Of a stretch of DNA of 64,000 nucleotides, positions 10,501-20,272 are shown piece by piece (the stretch's first letter is position 1; every line of letters begins with the position of its first letter). The notes under the pieces are model-generated. The model had not been told where the DNA came from and ran no database searches. It saw only the letters and a program-made list of their open reading frames with translations. The stretch comes from Enterobacterales bacterium (GTDB lineage Bacteria > Pseudomonadota > Gammaproteobacteria > Enterobacterales > Kangiellaceae), in the NCBI GenBank assembly GCA_030949565.1, contig JAUZSK010000071.1, positions 27,014 through 91,013 on the forward strand, in the 5' to 3' direction. Made by a program: the position numbers and the translations under genes.

Positions 10501-11640
10501 GCGGTCGGCAATGACAATACGGATAACTCAACACTATACATTGAGCCAGGTACAACCATTATTGGCGAAGTGGGTGATGATTTCTTGGTTGCTCGTCGCG
10601 GATCAAAAATTCAAGCACTAGGTAGTGCCTCTTCACCTATTATCTTTACTTCAATTCAAGATATGACTGGTTTATTAACCGGAGTTGGTCAGTGGGGAGG
10701 TGTGGTTCTTTTAGGTAATGCGCCGACCAACCTTTGTGATGCCAATGGTGATGATGTGGCGACAGCTGCGGAGCTCGCTAACTGTGGTGTTAACGCGGAA
10801 GGTAATGCGGGTTTGTATGGCGGTGACCAACCACACGATAATTCCGGCGTACTACGTTATGTGGTGGTTAAGTATGCCGGTAAAACCGTTGCCAGCGGTG
10901 ATGAACTTAACGGTATAACTTTTGCTGGTGTTGGCGATGCTACTAGTGTTGATTATATTCAGGTACACAAAAATCTTGATGATGGTGTTGAGTTCTTTGG
11001 TGGTACGGTTAATGTTCGCCATGTGGTTTTGACGGACAATGGTGATGATGCCTTTGACTGGTCATTTGGCTGGATTGGCAAAGCGCAATATGTGGTAACA
11101 ACACAGGATCCCGTTTTCGCTAATCGTGGTATTGAGGCGGACAATAGCGGGCTTCATCCGGCGGCAACTCCCCAAACTCACCCTCTAGTAGCTAATTTCA
11201 CAATTATTGGTGCAGCCAGCGTTAATTCAGAAGGTATCTTATTACGACATGGTACAGCCGGCGATCTATATAACGTGATTGTTACCGGTCCGGCGCTGAT
11301 GGGAGAGTGTTTAGAAGTCGATAATATGGTGGAAACACAAGGCCATGTTGCGGCGGGCGACTTAACCATGCAGAACTCTGTGATAGCTTGTGAAAATGGT
11401 GAAAATTTTAAAGGTAATGCAACACCGACCTTGACTACTGAAGCATGGTTTTTAGCCCAACCCGGTAATGCGGTTGAACCTAATATGGCCAGTGTGGTGA
11501 CAGGTTATTTAACCAACACAATAAATCCAGCGATGGACATGAATGCTATTGATAGCTGGTTTGAAACAACAACCTATATCGGCGCGGTTCCGTCTAATAA
11601 GGATTGGACAGCTGGTTGGGTTACGGTTGGATTGCCTTAG
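7553..11640 (+). CDS. Large lipoprotein with three tandem ~445-aa beta-helix-like repeats (reading frame broken by three indels)
   Basis: Lipobox LLALSGCGG; units start TLTRNALWVLNGRVAVGND, TLTNDAIWILNGRTAVGND, VLTNDKHWVIKGRTAVGND and share GIGQWGGLVLLGNAPTNLCD, YVVVKYAGK, DDAFDWSFGW, GILLRHGTAG. Joins ORFs 7541-7765, 7780-9513, 9348-9671, 9637-11640; indels at C7 run ~7667, T run ~9360, T7 run ~9653. Confidence 0.8.
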
Positions 11641-11674
11641 TAATTAATAACTAGTTATTAGTTTTGGCTTTTGG

Positions 11675-11709
11675 AAGAAAAAATAGGGTGTCAAACCTTA
11701 TTTTTTCTT
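11675..11709 (+). terminator. Possible terminator after the repeat lipoprotein
   Basis: AAGAAAAAATAGG ... CCTTATTTTTTCTT imperfect inverted repeat ending in a T tract. Confidence 0.5.
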
Positions 11710-11782
11710 TTCTGAAAATGCTAGTCCAGATTTTATCCGTTGGATCAAGCTTTAGAAAACATTACATGGTTCGGAGTAAAAG

Positions 11783-14444
11783 ATGAATAGTTCTAATTTT
11801 ATAATAAAGGCCGTTAGTGCGGCAGTCAGTTTTGTATTGCTAAGCAGCCTTCCTGGAGTCGTTTTTAGCGCAGAACAAGATGAAGAAAAGAAACAGCCCA
11901 TTGAAGAGGTTGTGGTCACAGGCAGTCGCTTACAAGGTAGCGCACAAGCCGTATTGGAAGAGCGAAAAAATCAAGCATTTGTGGCTGATATTCTTGGCTC
12001 TGACCAGATTTCTAGAACTGGTGATAGTGATGCGGCCTCTGCGTTGCGTCGTGTAACCGGTTTAACCTTAGTGGATGATAAATTCATTTATATTCGGGGT
12101 TTGGGGGAGCGTTATTCAGCAACTCTGTTAGACGGTATGACCGTACCGAGCCCTGACCCCACAAGAAGTGTTTTGCCACTTGATATGTTTCCTTCAAATA
12201 TCATTGAAAGCCTTAATGTTCAGAAAGCTTATTCACCCAATCTACCAGCGCATTTTGCTGGCGGCAATGTGGATATTCGAATTAAATCAATTCCCTCAGA
12301 ATCTTTTTTTAATGTAGAAGGAGAGTTAGGAATTAATGGCGATAACTTTAGTAATACGCCTTGGTATAGTGGAGGTGGTAACGACTATTTAGGTCAGGAT
12401 GATGGAACTCGGGCACTTCCTAGCGCTTTTCAATCAGCCTTTGCCGATCAGGGCATATCAAATTTACCCAATAGTGAGTCGGTTGCTTTACTATCATCTT
12501 TAAACAGAAACTTCTCTTCAAAATCGGTTAAGGTCGATCCTAATATGGCTGCCAGCTTATCTTACGGTGACCGATTTGAGCTCTCCAATGATATGGTCGT
12601 CGGCTTTATCGGCGCTGTGTCCTATAAAAACAAATGGCAAGTGAGTAACGAAAGAAACGTTAATAACTTAGCTAGAAGCGGCGATAAAATTACTATCAAT
12701 GAATTTGTTGATGGCGATTCTACACAACACAATGTAAAACTAAGCGGAATGTTTAATATTGGCATCGATATTAACCAAAATCATCATTTTGAACTTAACA
12801 ACCTATTTCTAAGAGATACTCGTGATCGTTTGCGTGATCGATTATTGGAATCAACTAATACTATCAACGAGCCCAACGAGTCTAGACGGCAACTCGATGT
12901 TGCCTATGAAGAGCGAGAGATGGTTTCTTCACAATTAAAAGGTAAACATAATTTTGAACAATGGCATAATTTGGGAGTTGATTGGTATTATGCTAAAAGT
13001 AAAGCGAAAAGGCGTGCTCCGGGCGGATTGGAAACTTTTTTCCGTCTTGATTTAATTAATAACCAATTGGTGGAGCAGTTAGCGAATGATGTTAATACGC
13101 ATTACACTTTTCAATATCTGGATGATGATGTCACCGATTATGGTGGCAATGTATCCATGCCATTTTATTTTGGTGAAAAGATGCTAGAGCTCAAAGCTGG
13201 GGCTGATTTTATACAAAAAACACGAACCGCAGAAAGTATTGACATCGCGGTACAGACCTTTGCCATCCCATCCCAGTATCTTATGGGTAGTGATTATTCT
13301 CAAATTTTATCCAATGCTAACCTTGCACAAAGTGATTTTACTGTTCGGTTAGATGACCAAACATCAGGTGGCGACAAATATAAAGCAGCGGCCCTAAATG
13401 ATGCGATTTATCTTATGGCGGATATTGATTTTGGTAATAGCTGGCGCTTAACAGCCGGCGCTCGTTACGAAAATTTCCGTCAGTTAGCGGTCCCTTTTAG
13501 ACCCCATAGCTCTCTCTTTGATGTGGGAGGTCAAGCACTCGCTAACCTACCGTTTAAAGAAGATAAGTTGTTTCCTTCTTTCGCCGTTACCTACGTTATT
13601 GACAGCACCAAGCAATGGCGTTTTAACTATAGCCAAACCGTTATTCGGCCTGATATTAGAGACATTTCAGCCAGTTTCTATGTTGATCCTTTGACCGAAT
13701 TTCTAGTGCGAGGTTCGACCTCACTTCAAAGTTCAGCGGTTGAAAATACTGATGTAAGGTTTGAATGGTATTTTGAATCGGGAGAAAATTTGTCGCTTGC
13801 GCTGTTTCGAAAATCCATTGATAGCCCGATTGAAATGATTGAACTACCGAGTGCCACAGAAGGGGCTCCTCAATTGCTAACGGCTAATGCTAAAGATGGT
13901 GTAGTACAAGGTATTGAAGCTGAGTTCCTCAAAGACCTGACCTTTATTGATGATCAATATTCCAATATCTTTATTTCCGGAAATTTAACGTTATCTGATT
14001 CCGAAGTTAATATTTGTTCAACCTCAACCTCTGGTAGCGCTTGTCTGTTTGAAGAGCAGTTAAGAGAGGCATTAAATACCACTGAAAGTGTTACTTTCGG
14101 TTATTACTAACAATCAACGTGGATTAATAGGCCATTCAAAATGGGTTGCTAATCTACAGCTTGGATGGGACGCCGATAACGGTGAGCATTCGGCGACCTT
14201 AGTGTATAACGTGTTTGGCCCAAGAATTATAGTACCTGGTGTCAGCGGGTTTGAAGATGCAAAAGAACAACCTTTTCATTCTTTGGATGCTATATACACT
14301 TGGTATGTTAGTTATGACAGCAAGCTTAAAGTTAAATTAAAAAATATTCTTCATGAAAGTAAAGTCATCCAACAGGAAGGCATTGACATACTTAATAAAT
14401 CGGTAGGTACTGAATTAACAGTGGTTTTTAGTACGGACTTCTGA
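11783..14444 (+). CDS. TonB-dependent outer-membrane receptor (one frameshift near 14095)
   Basis: Signal peptide, TonB-box-like EEVVVTGSRL, plug motif YIRGLGERYSATLLDGMTVPSPDP, C-terminal beta strands; ORFs 11783-14110 and 14088-14444 join if one T is removed from ACTTTCGG. Confidence 0.88.
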
Positions 14445-14460
14445 TTTAAATTACTCAATT

Positions 14461-14486
14461 TGCGGAGCTTAGCTCCGCTTTTTTTT
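14461..14486 (+). terminator. Rho-independent terminator after the TonB-dependent receptor
   Basis: GCGGAGCTTAGCTCCGC followed by T8. Confidence 0.85.
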
Positions 14487-14607
14487 GTTAACGGGTATGT
14501 AAGCGTCTTATAAAAGTATATTAGTGCTGGATAAGTTGTCATATTTTAGCAATTTCTAGAAATAATTCGATTCAATATTGGCTTGCAGTATGAACTCAAT
14601 CATAAAG

Positions 14608-14640
14608 CTGTCATAAACCTGTAAAATACTTGTAACATTT
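14608..14640 (+). promoter_or_regulatory. Pho box, three 11-bp half-sites
   Basis: CTGTCATAAAC-CTGTAAAATAC-TTGTAACATTT in exact 11-nt register, followed by TATACT (-10-like) at 14647. Confidence 0.8.
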
Positions 14641-14723
14641 AACTCTTATACTCCTGCCAATTAGATTTTCAAGCCATGCTTGGTCACTGTAGACCATTAT
14701 TTAAAATATTGAGGATTACTCCA

Positions 14724-15494
14724 ATGAAATTTTCACCCCTTGCGATATCGCTAGCGATTATTACTATTTCTTTCGCTAGTAATGGACAAAGCGCTGAAAA
14801 AGAAGAATTGAAAGAAGCTGTTAAAGGGGGCTCTATTATTAGCCAATCAGCGATTAATTCACAAAAGAAAATTGACCAACTTGCTGGACAGATTCAGGAC
14901 AAATTTATTCAATTTAAAATGATTTCTAAAGAAGCGGACGGTTTAAAAGTCTTTAATATTCAAATGAAAAGGCAAATTAAGAGTCAGATAAAAGAATTGA
15001 AACGTTTGGATGATGCGATGGATCAGGTGACTATCATAGAACGACAAATTACGCCTTTAATGTTACGGATGATCGATGGGTTGAAAGAGTTCGTTAGCTT
15101 GGATGTTCCTTTTTTGGAAGAAGAAAGAGTCAAACGTATTCAACGTTTACGCTCCATGATGGACCGAGCTGATGTCACTGTATCTGAAAAATTTCGGCGC
15201 GTGCTAGAAGCTTACCAAGTGGAAGTCGATTACGGTAGAACAATTGAGGCTTATTCTGGTAACGCTGTAGTTGAAGGTAAAGAACAACAAGTTAATTTTC
15301 TAAGGATTGGTCGAGTCGCATTTATTTATCAAACCCGCGACCATAACAAAATGGGTCTTTGGGATCAGAAGGCTAGGGCTTGGGTAAGTCTTGGTAGTGA
15401 ATATCGAACTCAGATTATTAAAGGGCTACGCATGGCTAAAAAGCAGTTAGCGCCCGATATGCTTATTGTACCTGTATCTGCTCCAGAAGCTTAG
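14724..15494 (+). CDS. DUF3450 family periplasmic coiled-coil protein
   Basis: Signal peptide, coiled coil, position directly before ExbB/ExbB/ExbD/TonB; ORF track starts at 14676 but ATG at 14724 gives MKFSPLAISLAIITISFASNGQSA. Confidence 0.75.
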   Translation: MKFSPLAISLAIITISFASNGQSAEKEELKEAVKGGSIISQSAINSQKKIDQLAGQIQDKFIQFKMISKEADGLKVFNIQMKRQIKSQIKELKRLDDAMDQVTIIERQITPLMLRMIDGLKEFVSLDVPFLEEERVKRIQRLRSMMDRADVTVSEKFRRVLEAYQVEVDYGRTIEAYSGNAVVEGKEQQVNFLRIGRVAFIYQTRDHNKMGLWDQKARAWVSLGSEYRTQIIKGLRMAKKQLAPDMLIVPVSAPEA

Positions 15495-15519
15495 ATGAAT
15501 AATTTTAGGATATAAACTC

Positions 15520-16902
15520 ATGAAAAACCGATTAAATTGCAAAAAAGTTAGCCAACTAGTTATTACTATCCTGGCATTCGCATCTTTATCAGGCGTCGCA
15601 TTCGCAAAAGAAAAAGAGAACAGTCTCGATAGCTTGCTTGCCAAATTAAAGCAGGGTGAGTATCAGCAGTCGATAGATAATAAAAAGAGAGAGTCTGAGT
15701 TTGTAGAGCAAAAATCTCAGCAAAATAGAATGCTAAGTACTGCCATAAATAACCGAGATCAACAAGCAAAAATATCGAACCAATTAGAAACCAAGTTTGA
15801 AGAAAACGAGCAAAAAGTTTCGGTTAAAGATGAAGCTTTAAACAAACGTCTCGGCTCACTTAAAGAATTGTTTGGAGTGTTGCAACAGGTTTCTGGAGAT
15901 GCGAGTAGCAAGTTTAAGACCTCTATTATTTCCGCAGAATATACTGGTCGTGAAGTCTTCTTTGACAAGCTAGCTAAAAAGATGGGATCGTCTTCGCAGT
16001 TGGCTTCTATCGAAGAAATAGAAAAGGTTTGGTATGAATTAGCTAGAGAAATGGTTGAGTCTGGCAAGGTTAAACGCTTTGAAAAAGAGGTTACTTTAGC
16101 CGATGGTAGTAAAAAAATTAAATCCATTATAAGAGTTGGTACCTTTAACCTTGTGTCGGACGGAGAGTATTTGGAGTGGTTAAACGCTACGGGAACCATC
16201 GCTGAGCTAATTAGGCAACCCAGTAGTCGTTTTCTAGATACCATTAACCCGTTAGAAGAGGCGACTTCTGGCGTGGCCGAATTCGCGCTTGATCCAACTG
16301 GAGGAAGTATTCTTGGTTTATTAGTACAGGCACCGGATAATCTCGAAAGAGTTGAGCAAGGTGGGACTGTTGGTTATGTCATTTTGGCTTTAGGTTTTAT
16401 TGCCTTTTTGATTGCCATTGAACGCTATATTAGTTTGTTCATCACAGAGCAAAAAGTGACCAGGCAGTTAAAAGCAAGTCAGCTAGAATTAAATAATCCA
16501 CTGGGTCGAGTGCTGAAAGTAAAAGAAAAATATAGTCAAGTTGCAACCGACACTCTAGAGCTTAAATTAAGTGAAGCGATTCTAAAGGAAATACCCGCCC
16601 TAACTAAAAGAATCACCTTTGTTAAAATTATTTCGGTGGTTGCGCCTCTATTGGGTTTACTTGGAACTGTAACCGGCATGATTACCACTTTCCAGGCCAT
16701 TACATTATTTGGTACCGGTGACCCTAAACTAATGGCTGGGGGTATTTCCACAGCACTAGTCACCACCGTATTAGGGTTAGTAGTCGCAATACCTACCGTA
16801 ATGCTTTTCACTTGGTTAAACACAAGAAGTAAAGGCATAATCCATATTTTACAAGAGCAAGCAGCAGGTATTATTGCAGAAAGAGCTGAGCAGGAGGCTT
16901 AA
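15520..16902 (+). CDS. ExbB/TolQ/MotA proton-channel family protein with long N-terminal periplasmic coiled coil
   Basis: C-terminal APLLGLLGTVTGMITTFQAITLFGTGDPKLMAGGISTALVTTVLGLVVAIP; N-terminal signal peptide and coiled coil. Confidence 0.88.
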   Translation: MKNRLNCKKVSQLVITILAFASLSGVAFAKEKENSLDSLLAKLKQGEYQQSIDNKKRESEFVEQKSQQNRMLSTAINNRDQQAKISNQLETKFEENEQKVSVKDEALNKRLGSLKELFGVLQQVSGDASSKFKTSIISAEYTGREVFFDKLAKKMGSSSQLASIEEIEKVWYELAREMVESGKVKRFEKEVTLADGSKKIKSIIRVGTFNLVSDGEYLEWLNATGTIAELIRQPSSRFLDTINPLEEATSGVAEFALDPTGGSILGLLVQAPDNLERVEQGGTVGYVILALGFIAFLIAIERYISLFITEQKVTRQLKASQLELNNPLGRVLKVKEKYSQVATDTLELKLSEAILKEIPALTKRITFVKIISVVAPLLGLLGTVTGMITTFQAITLFGTGDPKLMAGGISTALVTTVLGLVVAIPTVMLFTWLNTRSKGIIHILQEQAAGIIAERAEQEA

Positions 16903-16904
16903 TC

Positions 16905-17432
16905 ATGCTAAGTCTGTACGAATCTTTTGATATGATTCGCGAGTTTTTAGAAACTGGTGGATTGGTTTTAAACTATATTGGGCTTCTCATTTTTGTAATG
17001 TGGGTGCTAATTATAGAAAGAATATTTTACTTGAAATTTGTGTATCAGCCCTATAAGCGTACTGTGATTAATCAATGGAATGCCCGCAGCGATCGAAACT
17101 CATGGTATGCCGATCAAATTAGAATCAAGATGATAGGCTGTGCTAGAAGTTCACTAAATCAGTCCTTACCAACTATACAGGCTTTTGTTGCACTTTGCCC
17201 TTTGTTAGGTTTGCTTGGCACGGTCACCGGAATGATAGAAGTATTTGATGTAATGTCCATATCAGGAAGTGGTAATGCAAGACTGATGGCATCCGGTGTT
17301 TCTAAAGCAACTATACCGACTATGGCGGGAATGGTTGGCGCATTATCAGGTGTTTTTGCCTCTAGTTGGTTAAAGCGGACGGCTAAAACAGAAACTGAAT
17401 TTTTAGAAGATAAATTATTGCTAGATCACTAG
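16905..17432 (+). CDS. Second ExbB/TolQ family protein
   Basis: CPLLGLLGTVTGMIEVFDVMSISGSGNARLMASGVSKATIPTMAGM. Confidence 0.88.
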   Translation: MLSLYESFDMIREFLETGGLVLNYIGLLIFVMWVLIIERIFYLKFVYQPYKRTVINQWNARSDRNSWYADQIRIKMIGCARSSLNQSLPTIQAFVALCPLLGLLGTVTGMIEVFDVMSISGSGNARLMASGVSKATIPTMAGMVGALSGVFASSWLKRTAKTETEFLEDKLLLDH

Positions 17433-17503
17433 GTGTAGCAACAAGCTGTTTGATAGTAATGATAATTTCTTACATAAACTAAAGAATTTAAGAGGATAAG
17501 GTA

Positions 17504-17914
17504 ATGAGAGCGCCTTTTGCCAGATTGATTGAGGAAGAAGAGGACACAGAAATCAACATGACACCTATGTTGGACGTGGTTTTTATAATGTTAATATTTT
17601 TTATCGTGACCGCTTCATTTGTTCGAGAGGCGGGAATTGATGTAAACCGCCCAGAGGCTGCAACAGCGGTAATTAAAGATCGGGCGGGTATTCTTATTGC
17701 TATTAATGCCAAAGGTGAGGTGTGGATCAATAAGCGTCAAATTGATATTCGTGCAGTTCAAGCCAATGTGGCTAGACTTCATGCTGAAAACCCTCAAGGT
17801 ACAGTGGTTATACAAGCCGATAAAAAGGCTACTACCGATGTGTTAATTAAAGTAATGGATGGCGCTCGTTCGGCGGGTGTGTATGATGTGTCCATTGCTG
17901 CACAAGAGATGTAA
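17504..17914 (+). CDS. ExbD/TolR family biopolymer transporter
   Basis: INMTPMLDVVFIMLIFFIVTASF, typical ExbD N-terminal TM with Asp. Confidence 0.9.
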   Translation: MRAPFARLIEEEEDTEINMTPMLDVVFIMLIFFIVTASFVREAGIDVNRPEAATAVIKDRAGILIAINAKGEVWINKRQIDIRAVQANVARLHAENPQGTVVIQADKKATTDVLIKVMDGARSAGVYDVSIAAQEM

Positions 17915-17920
17915 AAAACG

Positions 17921-18526
17921 ATGATTCGTTATATTTTAGCCATCTTGTTTGCCTTTGTAATAACCTATGGTTTGTTTTTGGGAATGCGTTATCTGATTAT
18001 TAATAAAGATAATGTCATTGAGGATGGTCCACAGGGGCGCGTGATCGACTTTGTTCGATTAAAAAAAGATGAGAGCTTTCAAACTAAAAAAAGAAAGCCT
18101 AAAAAGCCACCAAAACCAAAACAGCCACCACCACCTATTGAGCAACCAGCACAGCAGGCTGAAAGTTTAAATGGTGACATGGTCAATGTCGGGTTTACTG
18201 CAGAAGTACTTGCTAGTACCAATTTGAAATCTGGTTTATCCTTAGATACTGGTGATGGTGAATATCTTCCTATTGTTAAAGTTGCACCAGTTTATCCGAG
18301 AAGAGCATTATCAAGAGGTATAGAAGGCTATGTTGTTGTTGAATTTGTAGTGACATCTAACGGTAGTGTTAGGGCGCCAAAAGTGGTAGAAGCTAAACCT
18401 GAAGGGATATTTAACCAAGCCGCAAAGAATGCGGTGCTTAAATTTAAATATAAACCGAGAGTTGTTGATGGCCAGGCAACCGAAGTAGCAGGTGTTAGAA
18501 ATAAAATCACCTTTAAGATGAAATAA
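17921..18526 (+). CDS. TonB family energy transducer
   Basis: N-terminal TM, KPKKPPKPKQPPPP linker, C-terminal PVYPRRALSRGIEGYVVVEFVV. Confidence 0.9.
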   Translation: MIRYILAILFAFVITYGLFLGMRYLIINKDNVIEDGPQGRVIDFVRLKKDESFQTKKRKPKKPPKPKQPPPPIEQPAQQAESLNGDMVNVGFTAEVLASTNLKSGLSLDTGDGEYLPIVKVAPVYPRRALSRGIEGYVVVEFVVTSNGSVRAPKVVEAKPEGIFNQAAKNAVLKFKYKPRVVDGQATEVAGVRNKITFKMK

Positions 18527-18527
18527 A

Positions 18528-19883
18528 TTGAGGAAAGTACTCATGCGAATCATGTCAAAATTGTTAAAAATAATTGTTATAAGTTATATGGTTTATCCTA
18601 GTTTTATTTTAGGTTTATTAAATCAGCTACCAAACCAATTTGAATTTTTCGAACCAGGCTATGCCTATGCGGCAGAAAATAGAAAACCAACAACGCGAAA
18701 AACACCAGCTTTGCGTGAGCGAATTTACACACAGTTAGCACGTGCGCAGAAACTTGCTGATAATGGCCAAGTTAAAGAAGGTCTTGAAGTTTTAGACCAT
18801 GTAAAAAGCAGGTTAAAACAACTTAACTCCTATGAAAAAGCTATGTTGTGGAACTTTTATGCATTTATTCATTATGCTAATAATGATACAAATTCCGCTA
18901 TTAAATATTTCGCAAGGGTTGTGCAACAAAAAAATATTCCTGAATCTCTCGAACTCTCTACTTTATATAGTTTGGCCCAATTATCTTTGGCTGCGGGTGA
19001 TGCACAGCAGACAATTAAATACATTAGTCGATGGGAAGAAATAAAAGGGCAATTAAACGACAGCTCATTAGTTTTAAAAGCAAATGCCTATTACCTATTA
19101 AAACAATATCAGAAAGCGGAGTCAGCTATATCCATTGCGGTTAACCACGTACTATCCAAAGATAAGAAACCTAAGGAGAACTGGCTGGTTTTACAACGAG
19201 CATTGCATTATGAATTAAAGAATCCAATGGCGGTTACTAAGATTTCGGAGCAGTTAGTACATTTCTACCCTAAAGCGCGATATTGGATTGACTTAGCTAA
19301 TATGTATGGGGAGACCGAGCAGCCTAAAAAGCAACTAGCCATTATGGAGGCGGCGTACCAGCAAGGCTTTGTGACTAAAAAAAGGGATATTCAGACTTTA
19401 TCTCAACTCTACTATGAAGCGGGAGCGCCATATAAATCAGCTAAGTTGCTTAGCGACAGCATCCAAAGTGGTATTATTTTCGCCAATATTAAGATTCTTC
19501 ATTATCTAGCACAAGCTTGGATTAGTGCTAAAGAAATTAAAAAAGCGATACCGGTGTTAAAACGCGCAACCGACTTAAGTTCAAATGGTAATCTCGATGC
19601 CAAGCTAGCCGATCTTTATTATCAAACGAGAGATTGGAAAAGGACTTTACAGGCAGCTAAAGAGGCGATTCGAAAGGGTAATCTAGATAACTTAGGTTCC
19701 TTATATATTACAATGGGGCGAGCCTATGTTAATTTAGAGCAGTTTGATCGGGCGATCGAAACCTTCGCTCTAGCAGACAAACAAGGAAAACAGCATAAAG
19801 TTGCAAAACAATGGATTAATTATACCCAAACCGAAAAACATAAATATCAAATTTTAGCGCAATTATCTTCGACTGATAGTTAA
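18528..19883 (+). CDS. Tetratricopeptide-repeat protein of the TonB cluster
   Basis: Repeated TPR-like segments, same operon as ExbB/ExbD/TonB. N-terminal start uncertain (18528 or 18543). Confidence 0.75.
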   Translation: MRKVLMRIMSKLLKIIVISYMVYPSFILGLLNQLPNQFEFFEPGYAYAAENRKPTTRKTPALRERIYTQLARAQKLADNGQVKEGLEVLDHVKSRLKQLNSYEKAMLWNFYAFIHYANNDTNSAIKYFARVVQQKNIPESLELSTLYSLAQLSLAAGDAQQTIKYISRWEEIKGQLNDSSLVLKANAYYLLKQYQKAESAISIAVNHVLSKDKKPKENWLVLQRALHYELKNPMAVTKISEQLVHFYPKARYWIDLANMYGETEQPKKQLAIMEAAYQQGFVTKKRDIQTLSQLYYEAGAPYKSAKLLSDSIQSGIIFANIKILHYLAQAWISAKEIKKAIPVLKRATDLSSNGNLDAKLADLYYQTRDWKRTLQAAKEAIRKGNLDNLGSLYITMGRAYVNLEQFDRAIETFALADKQGKQHKVAKQWINYTQTEKHKYQILAQLSSTDS

Positions 19884-20199
19884 TACTGAGGTTTACTGTA
19901 TTATCAACTATCAGCCAGCCATTTGTAGATACGAATCAATTTTATTAATCCGCTACTATTGATAAAGTGGGTTAATTGTCTTCCTAAAATAAAAGATCAA
20001 AGACTTTGTCCACTGATACAGTCAGCATTAATTTCTTTAATATTTTAACTTCGTAAGAAAATTAAAAAAATCAGGCCCTAATATCGACTTCACAATAGTG
20101 ATATAACTAAGGTATTGATATTTAGGGTTAATCTATACTCTAGATGATGTAATATTTGGCATAAATCGACTACACTTATGAAATAAAGTGGTAATATAG

Positions 20200-20240
20200 C
20201 TGTCATAATGTCATAAACCTGTCATATAGCGGTAATATAT
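20200..20240 (+). promoter_or_regulatory. Pho box upstream of porin gene
   Basis: ATGTCATAAAC-CTGTCATATAG-CGGTAATATAT in 11-nt register from 20208, plus an extra CTGTCATAA at 20200. Confidence 0.8.
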
Positions 20241-20272
20241 TGGCGCCAATTCCAAAACATAGGGCGATAACC

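Noticed and set aside
11675-11709. AT-rich inverted repeat as a transposon end
   Set aside because: No transposase or target duplication seen; better explained as a terminator.
15759-16244. 161-aa reverse-strand ORF
   Set aside because: Antisense to the ExbB-like coiled-coil gene.
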